Part shown: piece by piece, positions 11,686 to 23,489 of the stretch | How the letters are laid out: the number at the start of each line of letters is the position of its first letter | Numbering within the stretch: the stretch's first letter is position 1 | Assembly (NCBI GenBank): GCA_963920525.1 | Contig: OY986438.1 | Span: 183,456,888 to 183,520,887 of the forward strand | Reading direction: 5' to 3' | DNA: 64,000 nt | Origin: Dichetophora obliterata | Taxonomy: Eukaryota; Arthropoda; Insecta; Diptera; Sciomyzidae | Position numbers and translations under genes: made by a program | The notes under the pieces: model-generated | Database searches by the model: none | Told to the model about the DNA's origin: nothing | Seen by the model: the letters and a program-made list of their open reading frames with translations, nothing else

Positions 11686-12385
11686 TAGAAAAAATATCAA
11701 CTTTTCCATCAATAGATCAACCACTTTCGTGTCATGTGCTGCAGAGGAGCTAAAATTTTGAGATTATCCAACGAAATATCAACATATATCAACATTCTCT
11801 ATCTTTTTTTTTAGCGGAGCTGTTATCATTCAAAGTTGGAATTTAGAAAAAACTGTTGACTTACAGCCCTATTCTGGCAAATTAGCAAATTGTTAACCAG
11901 TATTTTGAATATTTCTGTGTGTTTGTTGTAATTTTTTTATTTCAAAACAAAATTTGAAGCTCAAAAATAAAAAATTTTGATAAAAATTGTCAACTGCTTT
12001 TTAGTTATTGACAATTTCATTAACAAATTTTGTTTTTTGAGCTTTAAAGTTTGTATTGAAAACAACAAACACATAGAAATATTCAAAATACTGGTTAACA
12101 ATTTGTTAATTTTCCAGAATAGGGCTGTTAGTGTATTTTAACATGAAAAACAGAGAATTTAAATTTTGACGATTACAGCTCCGCTAAAACAAAAGATACA
12201 AAATTTGTTGATATTTCGTTTGATAATCTCAAAATTTTAGCTCCGCTGCAGCACATGACACGAAAATGGTTGATATATTGATGGAAAAGTTGATTTTTTT
12301 TCTAAAATACAAAATATTAATTTTTATTTTATAGTTGGTAGTTTAGATTCTAGATATTTAATACTAAACACGTACCAAAACCTTA
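11686..12385. mobile_element. Tc1-type foldback element, copy B, both ends lost
   Basis: Inner arms match copies A and C (CACTTTCGTGTCATGTGCTG, GGAGCTAAAATTTTGAGATT, and their inverses), but neither terminal CAGT end is present. It is split by the 264-bp element at 11864-12127. Taking out that element and one TTA rejoins GACTTA to GTGTATTTT, exactly the order seen inverted in copy A near 5250. Confidence 0.8.
11864..12127. mobile_element. PIF/Harbinger-type MITE, copy 1, TTA duplication
   Basis: A near-complete palindrome starting CAGCCCTATTCTGGCAAA and ending in its inverse, flanked by TTA at 11861-11863 and 12128-12130. The 3-bp TTA duplication is confirmed by the uninterrupted target in sister copies of the host foldback. 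TTA/TAA duplications are the signature of PIF/Harbinger. A second copy of nearly the same size is at 34891-35156. It is non-coding. Confidence 0.85.
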
Positions 12386-12399
12386 CTAAACACGTACCT

Positions 12400-12720
12400 A
12401 GTCTTAAGTCTTAAGTTTTAAGTCTTAGGTCTTAAGTCTTAGGTCTTTCGTCTTTCGTTTTTGATCTCTTGTCATAAGTGTTTAGTTTTTAGTCTTTAGT
12501 CTTCAGTATAGTATTTACTCTATTGTTTAGTCTTTAGTCTTTTGTCGTGACTGTAGTCTTCATTCTTTAGTATAGTATTTACTTGTTATTCTTCTGCCAT
12601 TAGTCTTTTGTCGTTATTCCTGTCTTTAGATTTTACTCCTTTGTCTGCAGTCTTGATTCTTTAGTGTTTAGTCTTTATTCTTTAGCCTCTAGTTTTAAAA
12701 ATGACTAATGACTAAGTCCT
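12400..12720. repeat. Degenerate TTAGTCTT-type tandem repeat
   Basis: About 320 bp made of variants of TAGTCTT/TAAGTCTT/TTTAGTC, tighter at the left and increasingly diverged to the right. It lies directly against the broken right end of foldback copy B. Confidence 0.75.
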
Positions 12721-15256
12721 AAAAACTTTTTATCTGCATGCCTTTAACCCAAAAAATGTTTCCATCCTTTCTCATGGTCCTCTTCGACTGCTTGAAGCTC
12801 ACGCAAATTGTAAGTGCTATTCCATTGAGCCTATCTCCCAACCGATTATAGCATAATTACATAAATGATTCAGCTTAATTTATGATAAATGTGATTAAGA
12901 ATTAAGTGGGCGGAAATCGCCTGGCAGTACGTTATGATGGTCATATTTAATTGTTCTGTTATTTGCCTAAAAGCATTTAAAATAAAGCCAGATTTCATTA
13001 ACATAAAAAAAATATGTAATTCAACGTAATTGAAACATGAGTGCTTCCTTTGATAATAAAAAAAAAAAAAATTTGCGCATTAGTTTTTTTTTAAAGTGGC
13101 TTAAGTTAATTAATGTTTGCAAAGAGATATTTAAGTATTTGATTTTTAATTGAAATTTAAAAATTTTAAACTGATAAAAATAATGCTTTGGATTGCTCGT
13201 ATTGACATTACAATAAAAATACTCTGTCTTTGATGCCTTTATATGAATGGATCATAGCCATTTTAAAAATCAACGAAATAATATTTTCAATTCTTAAAAA
13301 ACCACAAGTCCGTGGAAAAAATAAATTTATCTTAAACAAAATACGTAAACAAAATACGTATTAAATTTGATAATTCAATGTGATCTATTCATTGAATTTT
13401 TACATGAATTTAATTGTGAGCTTTTTAGGTTAAGTAAGTTCGAAGAAGGCAACAACAACAACTCTGCATAGAGTCAATCACACAGCACACTAGACAGCAG
13501 ACTAGACAGTCTGTTTCGTAAATCGCTTCATTTCCTCTTCAGTAGTCTTGAGTGATTCAGCTGTGACCAACCCACTGTTAAAGTCTTATATGATTTGACA
13601 CTTGTTCGAACAAATTCGTATGAACTTTAACGTTCTCTTTGGCCATTTAATCATATGACATTAAAGCAATAGCTATTTTAATAAAACTTATCTCTTTTAA
13701 AAGAATTTGTACATTGCATTATAGGCCTAATGACCGGTTTTACTGGCCAACATACAAAATTTCCATATGTTAGCATCACTTTTGTTTTGATGTAGCCATC
13801 TTACAAAGACTCTGTTTTTGTTTTAAATAATCTACCGTCATACAGGCAGCTGCTAAAGTTGAAGCACAAAAATTAATTTTTTAAAATATAAATAGTGCTT
13901 TTTTTGAAGCAGACAATTAGCGAGTTTTATTTAATTTGTGAAAAAATTTTCAAGCCTAAGTTTGTCAATAACAGACATTATCTAAGTCTTTGAGTAATCA
14001 TTTCGAAAGAAAAATGTCAAAACTTTACTGTAATGTACATAAATCAGAAGTTTTGTAAATTTTTTTGGTCATGTGGGTGTCATATATTGTTTTTTTTCCT
14101 AGCTACGTTTAAAAACATAAGCGTTTGAAAGTTTTGGAGCGTTTTTTAGACTTAAAATCCAAAGCAGTCATCAGAAAAGGACGATTTATACTCCGAAATG
14201 ATTGTAATTACTCTAGATGCAAAATTGTATCATTTTACAAATTAGTGCAATACTTTGTTTTGGAACTGCCCAGTGGTAAATAGACACATGACGTAACCAA
14301 TTATTTCTTAAACACAATGAAGCTGCGAGGTCTCCGAAGTCTGTTTACAATTCATTTGAATTTCAATTCAATTCAATTACATTTGTTTGGACATGGCCGA
14401 CATCTACCTTACACAGTAAGCGACAATGTGAGTAGGTATGCACAAGATAGGAGAAAACAAAAAAATGAAACACAAAATTGGAGAAAACACAAACAAATTG
14501 AACGAAAATCTTCTCTACGCCAAAAACACAACCAAAACGAAAGAGAAAACACCGAAAAGAAGCAAACAAAAGCAAATGACGCCACAAATTATTTCTACAA
14601 TAATTTTTACAATTTAATGAACGAATTGATTACCTTTTATCTAGAACTTCAGAGTAAATGTTTAATAATACTTTGTTTTATATATACAACTTTGTTCTGG
14701 TTTAAACATAAAGATTATTAGTTCTCACAAACACACTTCACTGCAAAACTTCCTGTTGGAAAACACGATGTTGCTACACAGACTACCAAAGAAAAATAAA
14801 CGAACTGTTTTGACAATAAAAAGAAACTTATGTGAGCACAAATAAGATTTCGTTTCAACTTACAGTTCTGCATTACAATGTCATCACCGATAAATTTTTA
14901 CAAGCGTGTGAATAGCGCTTAATTTCTCGCTACATAGCTCCTTTTTCGGCTTATTTTTGAATAAAGCTATATATCTTGCTATCTAGATTAACTCGTTTTC
15001 AAAAGTTATGAAAGTTTGAAAGTTTGTTGTATTTATTCGACATCAAATCCAAACCATACATTGGACAAGAACGATTCATGCACTAAAAAGACTGTAATGA
15101 TTGCAAGACTGCATCATTGGAAAAACTTACCTATATTTAGCAAGGAAAATTTTTAGGAAGAAACTTTTTGGTGAATTTTTATAAATAAAATGCAAATTAT
15201 GCATCGCACAAAACTTAAAACTTTGTTTTGGCCCTAGATTAAGTTTATATTCTCGT
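12721..15256. other. No gene recognised; old repeats
   Basis: Contains the dispersed repeat listed at 13381-13680 and a diverged direct repeat: a segment at about 14110-14235 (GCGTTTGAAAGTTTTGGAGC region) resembles 15005-15130. The 134-residue plus-strand frame at 14317-14721 is rich in K, N and Q and has no recognisable domain; I do not call it a gene. Confidence 0.4.
13381..13680 (+). repeat. Dispersed repeat, inverted partner at 34440-34717
   Basis: TGATCTATTCATTGAAT, CAACAACAACAACTCTGCAT, AGACAGTCTGTTTCG and AGTAGTCTTGAGTGATT occur here in the same order and spacing as in the reverse complement of 34440-34717. The copies are diverged by scattered changes. Non-coding; the element type is unknown. 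Confidence 0.75.
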
Positions 15257-15265
15257 TACCTAGTC

Positions 15266-15694
15266 GCGTGGGCGGCCTCGATAGTGTAGTGGTAGCGCGC
15301 TTGACTATTGTTTAGGGGTACCTGGCTCGAATCCTCGCTGGGCCATGGTCCTACGCTATAACCTTTCTTTCCTTATTCCTAATCAAGGGAACTTAAAAAA
15401 CTACGAGAAAGTTTACTACGAAAAGTTGTGGTTGCTGGTGGTAGGAAAAGTTTGTGGAGAGGAACGCTTGGTAACTTGATTTGACTGAGGTCAAAGCATA
15501 TCACTTGCTTCAGATTTAAAATCACATGTTTCTACAGCTTCTGCCACATTAAGAACATCCTAAAAGTTTCACTTGATTACTACCTTCTTCCTTCCTTCTT
15601 CCATTCTGTGCTATCACAACGGACCAAAAATATGGTCTAGTGGGCTGGTCTAAAGACATGCCGCCACCTTAACCTAACCTAACCTATCCTAACC
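15266..15694 (+). mobile_element. tRNA-headed SINE, 429 bp, 9-bp target duplication
   Basis: The element starts with a tRNA-like head, continues with an unrelated body and ends in an AACCT-repeat tail (15669-15694). It is flanked by TACCTAGTC at 15257-15265 and again at 15695-15703, a perfect 9-bp target duplication. This is the structure of a tRNA-derived short interspersed element mobilised by a LINE. The tail suggests its partner LINE recognises an AACCT-type 3' end. No protein is encoded. Confidence 0.85.
15282..15334 (+). promoter_or_regulatory. RNA polymerase III A and B boxes of the SINE
   Basis: TAGTGTAGTGG at 15282-15292 fits an A box and GGCTCGAATCC at 15324-15334 fits a B box (consensus GGTTCGAANCC with one change). 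Their spacing is that of a tRNA gene. The acceptor and anticodon stems pair poorly, so this is a promoter relic of a tRNA, not a working tRNA gene. Confidence 0.8.
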
Positions 15695-15703
15695 TACCTA
15701 GTC

Positions 15704-17376
15704 TCGTTCTCGACTTATTGACGAAATCTGTTTTAAATTAAAACTCCAAAACCTGATAAAAATAAAAAATTTTTGGACTTTCACATTGACCAAATGTTAA
15801 ACTGCTTTTTTTTTTTTTTTTTTTTTTTTAGACTGAACCAACGCTCAGGGGATGCCCCCTATAAATGCGTAAGCATTGTGTTGATTCGGAAGATGGGTGA
15901 TAGTTAGTTGGAGGGTGGATAGATGGAGTAGTGAAAAATTTGAGATTAATTTTTGGGGTTACCATAACATAACCAAAGACGTACGACCTTAACAACAGAG
16001 AAACACGTAAAATTAAAATTGTTTTTTGCTTTTGACAAGGGTATGACACTTGGTGAAAAAATACCAACTTGGTCATGTTCGAAAAAAGCCACATGAAAGC
16101 ATTCCTAAAGTACTTTAAAATTATTCTTAATTAATTTTTCTCTTTAGGTGGCTCTCAATGTTGATGAGCCAAAGTTTATGTTTCAAATTTCTGACTTGAC
16201 TTCAATTCTGGCTAAAAGTGTTCAAACAAATATCGGGGATGCAAACACTAAGGATGAGATTTTTTATACTGTTCGATTTGGATAAAGTAAACTTTATTTC
16301 CTTACGGCTAAAAGCTACGTTTCAAATTTCTTGGTAAACATTTCTTTGTCTCAAATCGGAACAGAGGCCAAACGTCCAAGAATATTTAATCTTGCTTTTT
16401 TTGTACTAACAATTTTAACAAAATCAAGAAATTGTGTTTAATATTTGTTGTTTTCTGCCATGTAAATTGAGCTTTTATTGTTGATTTTATGTTGTACAAA
16501 CAATGGTTAGGCAAATTTAATTAGCGTGTCTTTTTAGCACATCAACTTTTTTGTAGGTTTTTTTAAAATTGTTTTTATCTTTCTCATTGTGTTGACAAGA
16601 AAAGAAGATAATGGTGGTAGAATATGTAATAAGTTATGCTGATGTGAAAAATATTAAAATTTACTATCTTAATATTTGTAAAAAAAAAAAACATCTCCAG
16701 GGTAGGTACGTACTTTTTTAATGGCTTTTACATAAAACTACTATTAATATTCATCTGTAATTTTGCGAACACTATCACTTACGTTTGTTTTCAATATAAA
16801 ATTAAAGCCAACATTAACAAAAAATTTCAATCAATTTAATTTAACTCATTCCAGTTTATGAAAAATGAAATTGGCATATGATTGATTACATGAAATCAGG
16901 TATAATGTCATCATCTAGTACGTTACGCAACAACAACAAGCAGACAAGCCCATCTTCACTGGTGTCTGACGTTGGGTCATTGTGCTCTTGACAGTTGGGG
17001 GTAGACTAGTTTTGGTTGTGGGTGCATTGTCACTGGCTTAAGCGGAAAGTGCTTTTGTTCAAATCGAATTCAATCAGCATATCAAATAAATCACCATATA
17101 ATTCAAAGCTTTTATAATTCGAACGATGAATTTTATACGTTGCTGGAAATCAATGTTTGACTGTGAGGTATGAAGCTTTCTAAAACATTAACATAGAGAA
17201 TGCAAATTATGCAAATAACCCAGTTCTATGAGTTACAGCGGAATGAATTATTGAATAAATATTTTATGTTAAATGGTTATTTCTTAAATTGATTAATCGG
17301 GTTGCTCTTGCCAGTGTTTCAGTGACAGTTTAAAGATTGATTTAAGCCCAAACCTAAGCCTATTCGAATTTATATT
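15704..17376. other. No gene recognised
   Basis: Holds a long thymine run at about 15808-15829 and otherwise unstructured AT-rich DNA. The 88-residue minus-strand frame at 15828-16094 has no family resemblance. Confidence 0.4.
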
Positions 17377-18303
17377 TATCATATATTCATATATTCATAT
17401 ATTCATATGTTCAGATATTCATATATTCATATATTCATATATTCCTATATTCATATATATCAATATTTTCATATATTCATATATTCATATGTTCATATAT
17501 TCATATATTCATATATTCATATATTCATATGTTCATATATTTATATATTCATATATTCATATATTCATATATTCATATATTCATATATTCATATATTCAT
17601 ATATTCATATATTCATATATTCATATATTCATATATTCATATAATCATATATTCATATATTCATATATTCATATATTCATATATTCATATATTCATATAT
17701 TCATATATTCATATATTCATATATTCATATATTCATATATTCATATATTCATATATTCATATATTCATATATTCATATATTCATATATTCATATATTCAT
17801 ATATTCATATATTCATATATTCATATATTCATATATTCATATATTCATATATTCATATATTCATATATTCATATATTCATATATTCATATATTCATATAT
17901 TCATATATTCATATATTCATATATTCATATATTCATATATTCATATATTCATATATTCATATATTCATATATTCATATTTTCATATATTCATATATTCAT
18001 ATATTCATATATTCATATATTCATATATTCATATATTCATATATTCATATATTCATATATTCATATATTCATATATTCATATATTCATATATTCATATAT
18101 TCATATATTCATATATTCATATATTCATATATTCATATATTCATATATTCATATATTCATATATTCATATATTCATATATTCATATATTCATATATTCAT
18201 ATATTCATATATTCATATATTCATATATTCATATATTCATATATTCATATATTCATATAGTCATATATTAAGATATTCATATAGTCATATATTCATATAT
18301 TAA
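17377..18303. repeat. Octamer satellite (ATATTCAT)n
   Basis: Roughly 110 tandem copies of the 8-bp unit ATATTCAT, nearly uniform between about 17560 and 18250 with rare single-base variants (for example at 17642 and 17977), and more varied at both edges. Because 8 and 3 share no factor, frames stay open and give long false proteins with the period IFIYSYIH. Confidence 0.97.
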
Positions 18304-18763
18304 TATTTTAATAATTTTAATAATTTTAATAAAAAAATATTAATATTAGTTTATCCATATTCATGTTCATATTCATATTGATATTGATATTGATATTGAT
18401 ATTTATATTGATATTGATCATATTAATATTAATTTTTAATATTTATTAATAATTTATGTTAATATTAATTTTCATATTTATATTTTAATTAATTTACATA
18501 TTCATATTAATATGAATTATTAATAATATTAAAATTAAAATTTATATTAATATTAACATATATTAATATGATATTAATATTAGTTTTCATATTTATATTA
18601 ATATTAATTTTTATATTTATATTAATATTAATTTTCATATCTATATTTATATTCATTTTCATGTTCACATTCATATTTATATTCAAAATCATATTCATAT
18701 TCATATTCATATACATATTAATCTTTATCTTCAAATTCATATTCATATTCATTATCATATTCA
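18304..18763. repeat. Degenerate hexamer-type AT repeat
   Basis: A mixture of ATATTC, ATATTG, ATATTA and longer AT words, with a short tidy (ATATTG)n run near 18375-18415. It links the octamer array to the hexamer array on the far side of the inserted foldback element. Confidence 0.8.
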
Positions 18764-19897
18764 TTAAGCCGGATCAAAACTTAGATTTCGTCGGACACAG
18801 ACTCAATAGTAAGTAAACAATGTTGGCATAATTTTTTTGGATCATAGAATTCGCCATGGAACGATTTTGGTTCCCCTGAACCCTTTTTTTGGAGATAAAT
18901 ATCATCTCTTTTGAATGTAACTTTTTTTCTTCTTTAGAGTGCATACTCAAGATAGGAAAAATAAAGATATTGATCGTATACAAATTATGACTAAAAATTT
19001 AAAACTTATTTTACAACTTCTTTTGAGACCCGAAAAATCGATATTTCGTCATTTGCGGAAAGATGTTTTTTTAATAAACGTCTATAAAATAGGTTTTTTT
19101 TCATAGTATTCACATGAATTTTAGCTTATGGAAAAGGTATTGAGATCTTCTTTTTATTGATATACCTTTAAGTGTGGCTCAACCAACACTGAGTGCCACA
19201 AATATATAAAACATGAGAAATCGATGTTCAAAGGGTTTTTTTTGCTTAATTATTAGTTAATTGCTACAATTTCTGTTCGATTTTGACAAATTTTGGTTTA
19301 TATGAGATTTTGGGTACTCAAAATCAAATTCTGGCAACCGTTTTTCAGTAAAGTGTCCACCAGAGGGTGCTTCAGGACAAAATTCAGGATTTACGAAAAC
19401 TCTTATTCTAAGGCATCAAGATACAAATTGCTTCGAAAATGGCATTGAAAATCTTTTTAAAAACCACACTTTACGATATATCAGTGGAAAGAACAGCTCA
19501 ACACCTTTCTAATAAGCTAAAAATCATGTGAATACAATGAAAAATACATATTTTTTAGGCGTTTTAAAAAAAAAAAACATCTCTCCGAAAATGACGAAAT
19601 ATTGGTTTTTTTTGGATCTAAAAGGAGTATGAAACCACAAAAATTACAAAATTTTTGTAGCCAACATTTTTTGCCAAAACTAGTATGTATTCTGAAGAAG
19701 AAAAAAAGTTACATGCAAAAAACATGATTTTTTGGAAAAAAATGGGTTCAAGAGAACCAAAACTGGTATATGGGGACTTCTCCGATCCAAAAGAAAAAAA
19801 AAAAGTTAGGCCAAAATAGTTTTAAAGAGTCCCCTTAACTTTTGAGTCGGTGTCCGGCTGACTTTATTTTTTCTCCATACTAATCGATCCGGCTTAA
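18764..19897. mobile_element. TTAA-bounded foldback element inside the satellite
   Basis: Ends TTAAGCCGGATC (18764) and GATCCGGCTTAA (to 19897). Long diverged arms match inverted: GTCGGACACAGACTCAA against the inverse of TTGAGTCGGTGTCCGGC; GGTTCCCCTGAACCC against GGGTTCAAGAGAACC; ATCGATATTTCGTCATTT against its inverse near 19590. Satellite sequence lies on both sides, so it inserted into an existing array. Non-coding. Confidence 0.85.
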
Positions 19898-20713
19898 TAT
19901 TCATATTCCTATTCATATTCATATTCATATTCATATTCATATTCATATTCATATTCATATTCATATTCATATTCATATTCATATTCATATTCATATTCAT
20001 ATTCATATTCATATTCATATTCATATTCATATTCATATTCATATTCATATTCATATTCATATTCATATTCATATTCATATTCATATTCATATTCATATTC
20101 ATATTCATATTCATATTCATATTCATATTCATATTCATATTCATATTCATATTCATATTCATATTCATATTCATATTCATATTCATATTCATATTCATAT
20201 TCATATTCATATTCATATTCATATTCATATTCATATTCATATTCATATTCATATTCATATTCATATTCATATTCATATTCATATTCATCTTCATATTCAT
20301 ATTCATATTCATATTCATATTCATATTCATATTCATATTCATATTCATATTCATATTCATATTCATATTCATATATTCATATTCATATTCATATTCATAT
20401 TCATATTCATATTAATATTCATATTCATATTCATATTCATATTCATATTCATATTCATATTCATATTCATATTCATATTCATATTCATATTCATATTCAT
20501 ATTCATATTCATATTCATATTCATATTCATATTCATATTCATATTCATATTCATATTCATATTCATATTCATATTCATATTCATATTCATATTCATATTC
20601 ATATTCATATTCATATTCATATTCATATTCATATTCATATTCATATTCATATTCATATTCATATTCATATTCATATTCATATTCATATTCATATTCACAT
20701 TCATATTCATATA
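19898..20713. repeat. Hexamer satellite (ATATTC)n
   Basis: About 135 nearly uniform copies of ATATTC. Rare variants occur near 19908, 20289, 20413 and 20697. One ATATTCAT octamer step sits near 20370 and shifts the frame of the false Met-Asn repeat read on the minus strand. Confidence 0.97.
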
Positions 20714-20805
20714 GTCAAAAAATTTAGAATTATTTCACGATGCTCAAATGGAATGCTTATTTAATTTATAAGCAGCAAAATTCCTTGTTACCTGAAGGAA
20801 AGTAA

Positions 20806-20948
20806 TGCTATGTTCACAATGAGAGCTAAATGCGTATTTTGAGCATTTACTATATATATTTGTCCCTGTTACTCCTACAGCGAGTAAAGGGCCGTTGGTA
20901 AATGTGGATTTCGTAAATGCACATTTAGCTCTCAATGTGAACATAGCA
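20806..20948. mobile_element. Short MITE, 143 bp, TAA duplication
   Basis: TGCTATGTTCACAATGAGAG at the left is matched by the inverse at the right with one mismatch over about 27 bp. Both sides are flanked by TAA (20803-20805 and 20949-20951), compatible with PIF/Harbinger. Non-coding. Confidence 0.75.
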
Positions 20949-20951
20949 TAA

Positions 20952-21258
20952 TGTGGAAAGGCAAATCAAGTGAAAACAAGTTTCAACAGAATCACAAGCT
21001 ACGCAAAATAAAGCAATTTGCCCTTTTTTCAGTTTAACTTCTCTGTATTCTTTGCAAAACCAAATCCTTACATAAATAGTCTTACTTTAAATTTTTAATT
21101 GATTTACCAACTTATACGTTGGACGTATCGATATGATAATTTGTAAACCTGCAATTTTTATGTTATAAAATGAAAAACTTTCAACTTTCTGCTACGAAGT
21201 TGTATTAATAAAGTAAATTAGTACGAATTTTTTGAATTCTCTGTTATACTTAGTTGTC
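20952..21258. other. Spacer, nothing recognised
   Basis: AT-rich sequence between two MITEs with no coding or repeat signal. Confidence 0.4.
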
Positions 21259-21620
21259 ATTGGGCCAAATAACTCATTTCGACTCATTCAGCCAAATGAG
21301 AAACGAAATCATCTCATTTTCAATACAAATTCTCAGTTGCAATTCATCTAATTTGAAACAAATAAATGAGATTTTATACCTTCTTAATACTTATCACAAA
21401 CAATTTCGAACGCATTCAATGGAGAATGGTTAAGAAACACTGAACACACTAAAAACAAAGGAAAAAGCCAAACAACAAATAATTTTGTACACGTGTATCA
21501 TCATCTACCAGTAAAAACAAAACAATGAACCTGTCTTCAAACGAAATGAGAGACTTTCGCAAAAAATACCAATGCAAACACTTTTGAATGACTCATTTCA
21601 AATGAGTCATTTGGCCCAAT
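21259..21620. mobile_element. MITE, ~362 bp, ATTGGGCCAAAT ends
   Basis: ATTGGGCCAAATAACTCATT at the left end is matched by the inverse of AATGAGTCATTTGGCCCAAT at the right. ACTCATTT/AAATGAGT words repeat near both ends. The target duplication is not clear because the outer bases are themselves palindromic. Non-coding. Confidence 0.7.
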
Positions 21621-22767
21621 ATAAACGTAGTATTAAATGAGCTACAGCCAGTCTAAATGACTGCCTAATGTGTCATATTTTTAAAACCCTTGTTTAAAAT
21701 TTTTCAAACTAAAGCTTAACCAAAAAAGGAAGTTATCAAATGCTTTGTCTATCAACGTTGGTAGCTGCTGCAAATCAACTTAAAAAGTATTGCTAATTGA
21801 ACTTAAACAGCAAGTCATAACAATACAAGCAATTAACACTACAACAACGTTATCAAAAGAGAAATTTTTGTAAATCAATTTTTTAAAATCAAAGATACTA
21901 AAAACGCGAGTTCTTTGCATATTTTACGCTCGAAAAAATCGAGCATCAGCGCAAACAATTCGCTGGATTTTTAATAAATTTCGCTTGTAATGGATGCGAC
22001 TTGTTGCAACAGCAACAAAAACAATAAAGTGCGCTGCAAATTTGCACTAACTTTGTTGAAGACTTGCATTGTTCATGATATTTTATATAAATTTTCCACG
22101 AATTTCTTTTCATGATATCTTATAACACAAGAACCCGCAGGTTGATGAATGAACTCAAAATAGTTCATGTGATTGGAAGTCATACCTGTGCTCCGTGCGG
22201 TGCTAATTGTTTTTGGTATGGACTTCATACTGAATGACAACAATATAGCAGTTAGCGATATATTTCTTTCATTAAGTGCAAAGTACTTGTTCCGAACTTT
22301 TGTATAGCATTTTTTTTTTCAAACACTTGAATCGAGCAATTTATAAGAAAATCTTTTTTAGCTTAAAGCTTTAAATCACCCTCTTTTATTTATAATTTTA
22401 TCAATTATTTTAGTGTATGTATTTATGTGTAGAAGTATTCTGCTTTGAAAAGTCTCTCTATTTATGCATTTGAACCAAAAACAAATTTTTTTCCGAAATC
22501 CGATGTGATGTTAAGAAAGCGTTTCTATTACGCATACAATAAATTGTTAGAGCTTACTTGTTGCTTAAACTTGTTTCGATTTTCAATATTTTAATAATCT
22601 TATGGACGGAAAATCTTATTTCTTTATGCAAAGTTCAAAGCAATATACACGCTAAAAAAATTACTTTTCGCCAATTGTATTCAGCATTTACATGGTCTAA
22701 AATCTTGGACTAATCTTTAATCATATCGTTGGAGTCATGCATTTTTTAATATTTGTTGTATTAGAAT
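21621..22767. other. No gene recognised
   Basis: AT-rich DNA with no open frame resembling a known family. Confidence 0.4.
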
Positions 22768-23489
22768 TTAAGGTTTGACCTGCGGTAAAAAAATTTTTAT
22801 TTCGATATTGGTTTTTTCATAAAAATCTTCTTAAATCCTTCAAAAATAATGCCTTAAAAAGATTTTTTAAAATTCGAATTATTTTTGGAGTTACAGAGCT
22901 ATATTTGTACGTTCGGCACTCGTGCAGAAGTGCAGCAATAAAACTTTAAATGCGTTTTTCTCGACATCATTTTTTTCAAACTGGGGTGTCGTTTTTCTCG
23001 AGAATCAGAAGTAGGATGAAGATGCGGCGGGCGGCGTTTTATAGGTAATCATGTCAGGCGGATCCTGAACTAGGATAATTGGGCTAACTCTACTACCGGG
23101 AGAGGGGTGGGGCAAAACCCCCCCAAAAACAACTAATTTTTTAACTTGTTTTTAAAAAGCGCGTTATTTTGTAAATTTTTCAGGATCTTAGTTCAGGATC
23201 TGCCTGACGTGATTACCAACAAAATGCCGCCCGCAGAATTTCGATACGATTTCTGGTTATCAAGAAAAACGACACCCCGTTTGACTTCTCATTTTTACGT
23301 ACCCATTTTTATCTCTCTGGGAGGGGGGATAAGAAACATCGAAACATAAAAAAGTACGGGAAAAAGTTAGAAAATTAAGTTTACTTTCATGTGAAAAAAA
23401 CCCAAAGTTGATAAATTGAAAAACGACTGACCTACAGAAATTTTAAAAAACGTTATTTTTGTGGGCTTGAACCGCAGGTCATACCTTAA
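22768..23489. mobile_element. TTAA-bounded foldback element, 722 bp
   Basis: Ends TTAAGGTTTGACCTGCGGT and, inverted, TTAAGGTATGACCTGCGGT. Inner arms also pair: GGGGTGTCGTTTTTCTCGAG against its near-inverse at 23255-23275, and GGCGGGCGGC..AATCATGTCAGGC against the inverse of GCCTGACGTGATTACC..GCCGCCCGC. The 67-residue frame at 23146-23349 lies inside the palindrome and is not a gene. Confidence 0.85.

Noticed and set aside
14317..14721. 134-residue plus-strand frame
   Set aside because: Low-complexity composition, no recognisable domain, no repeat or splice context to support a gene.
15271..15345. Functional tRNA gene
   Set aside because: A and B boxes are good, but stems pair poorly and the sequence continues into a SINE body and tail with flanking duplications.
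17407..18303. 298-residue open frame with IFIYSYIH period
   Set aside because: It is a translation of the (ATATTCAT)n satellite; a unit length not divisible by three keeps all frames alike.
18507..18816. Two opposing ~85-residue frames rich in N/M and I/F
   Set aside because: Translations of the degenerate AT satellite.
19806..20710. Open frames of repeated Met-Asn on the minus strand
   Set aside because: Translation of the (ATATTC)n satellite, not a protein.
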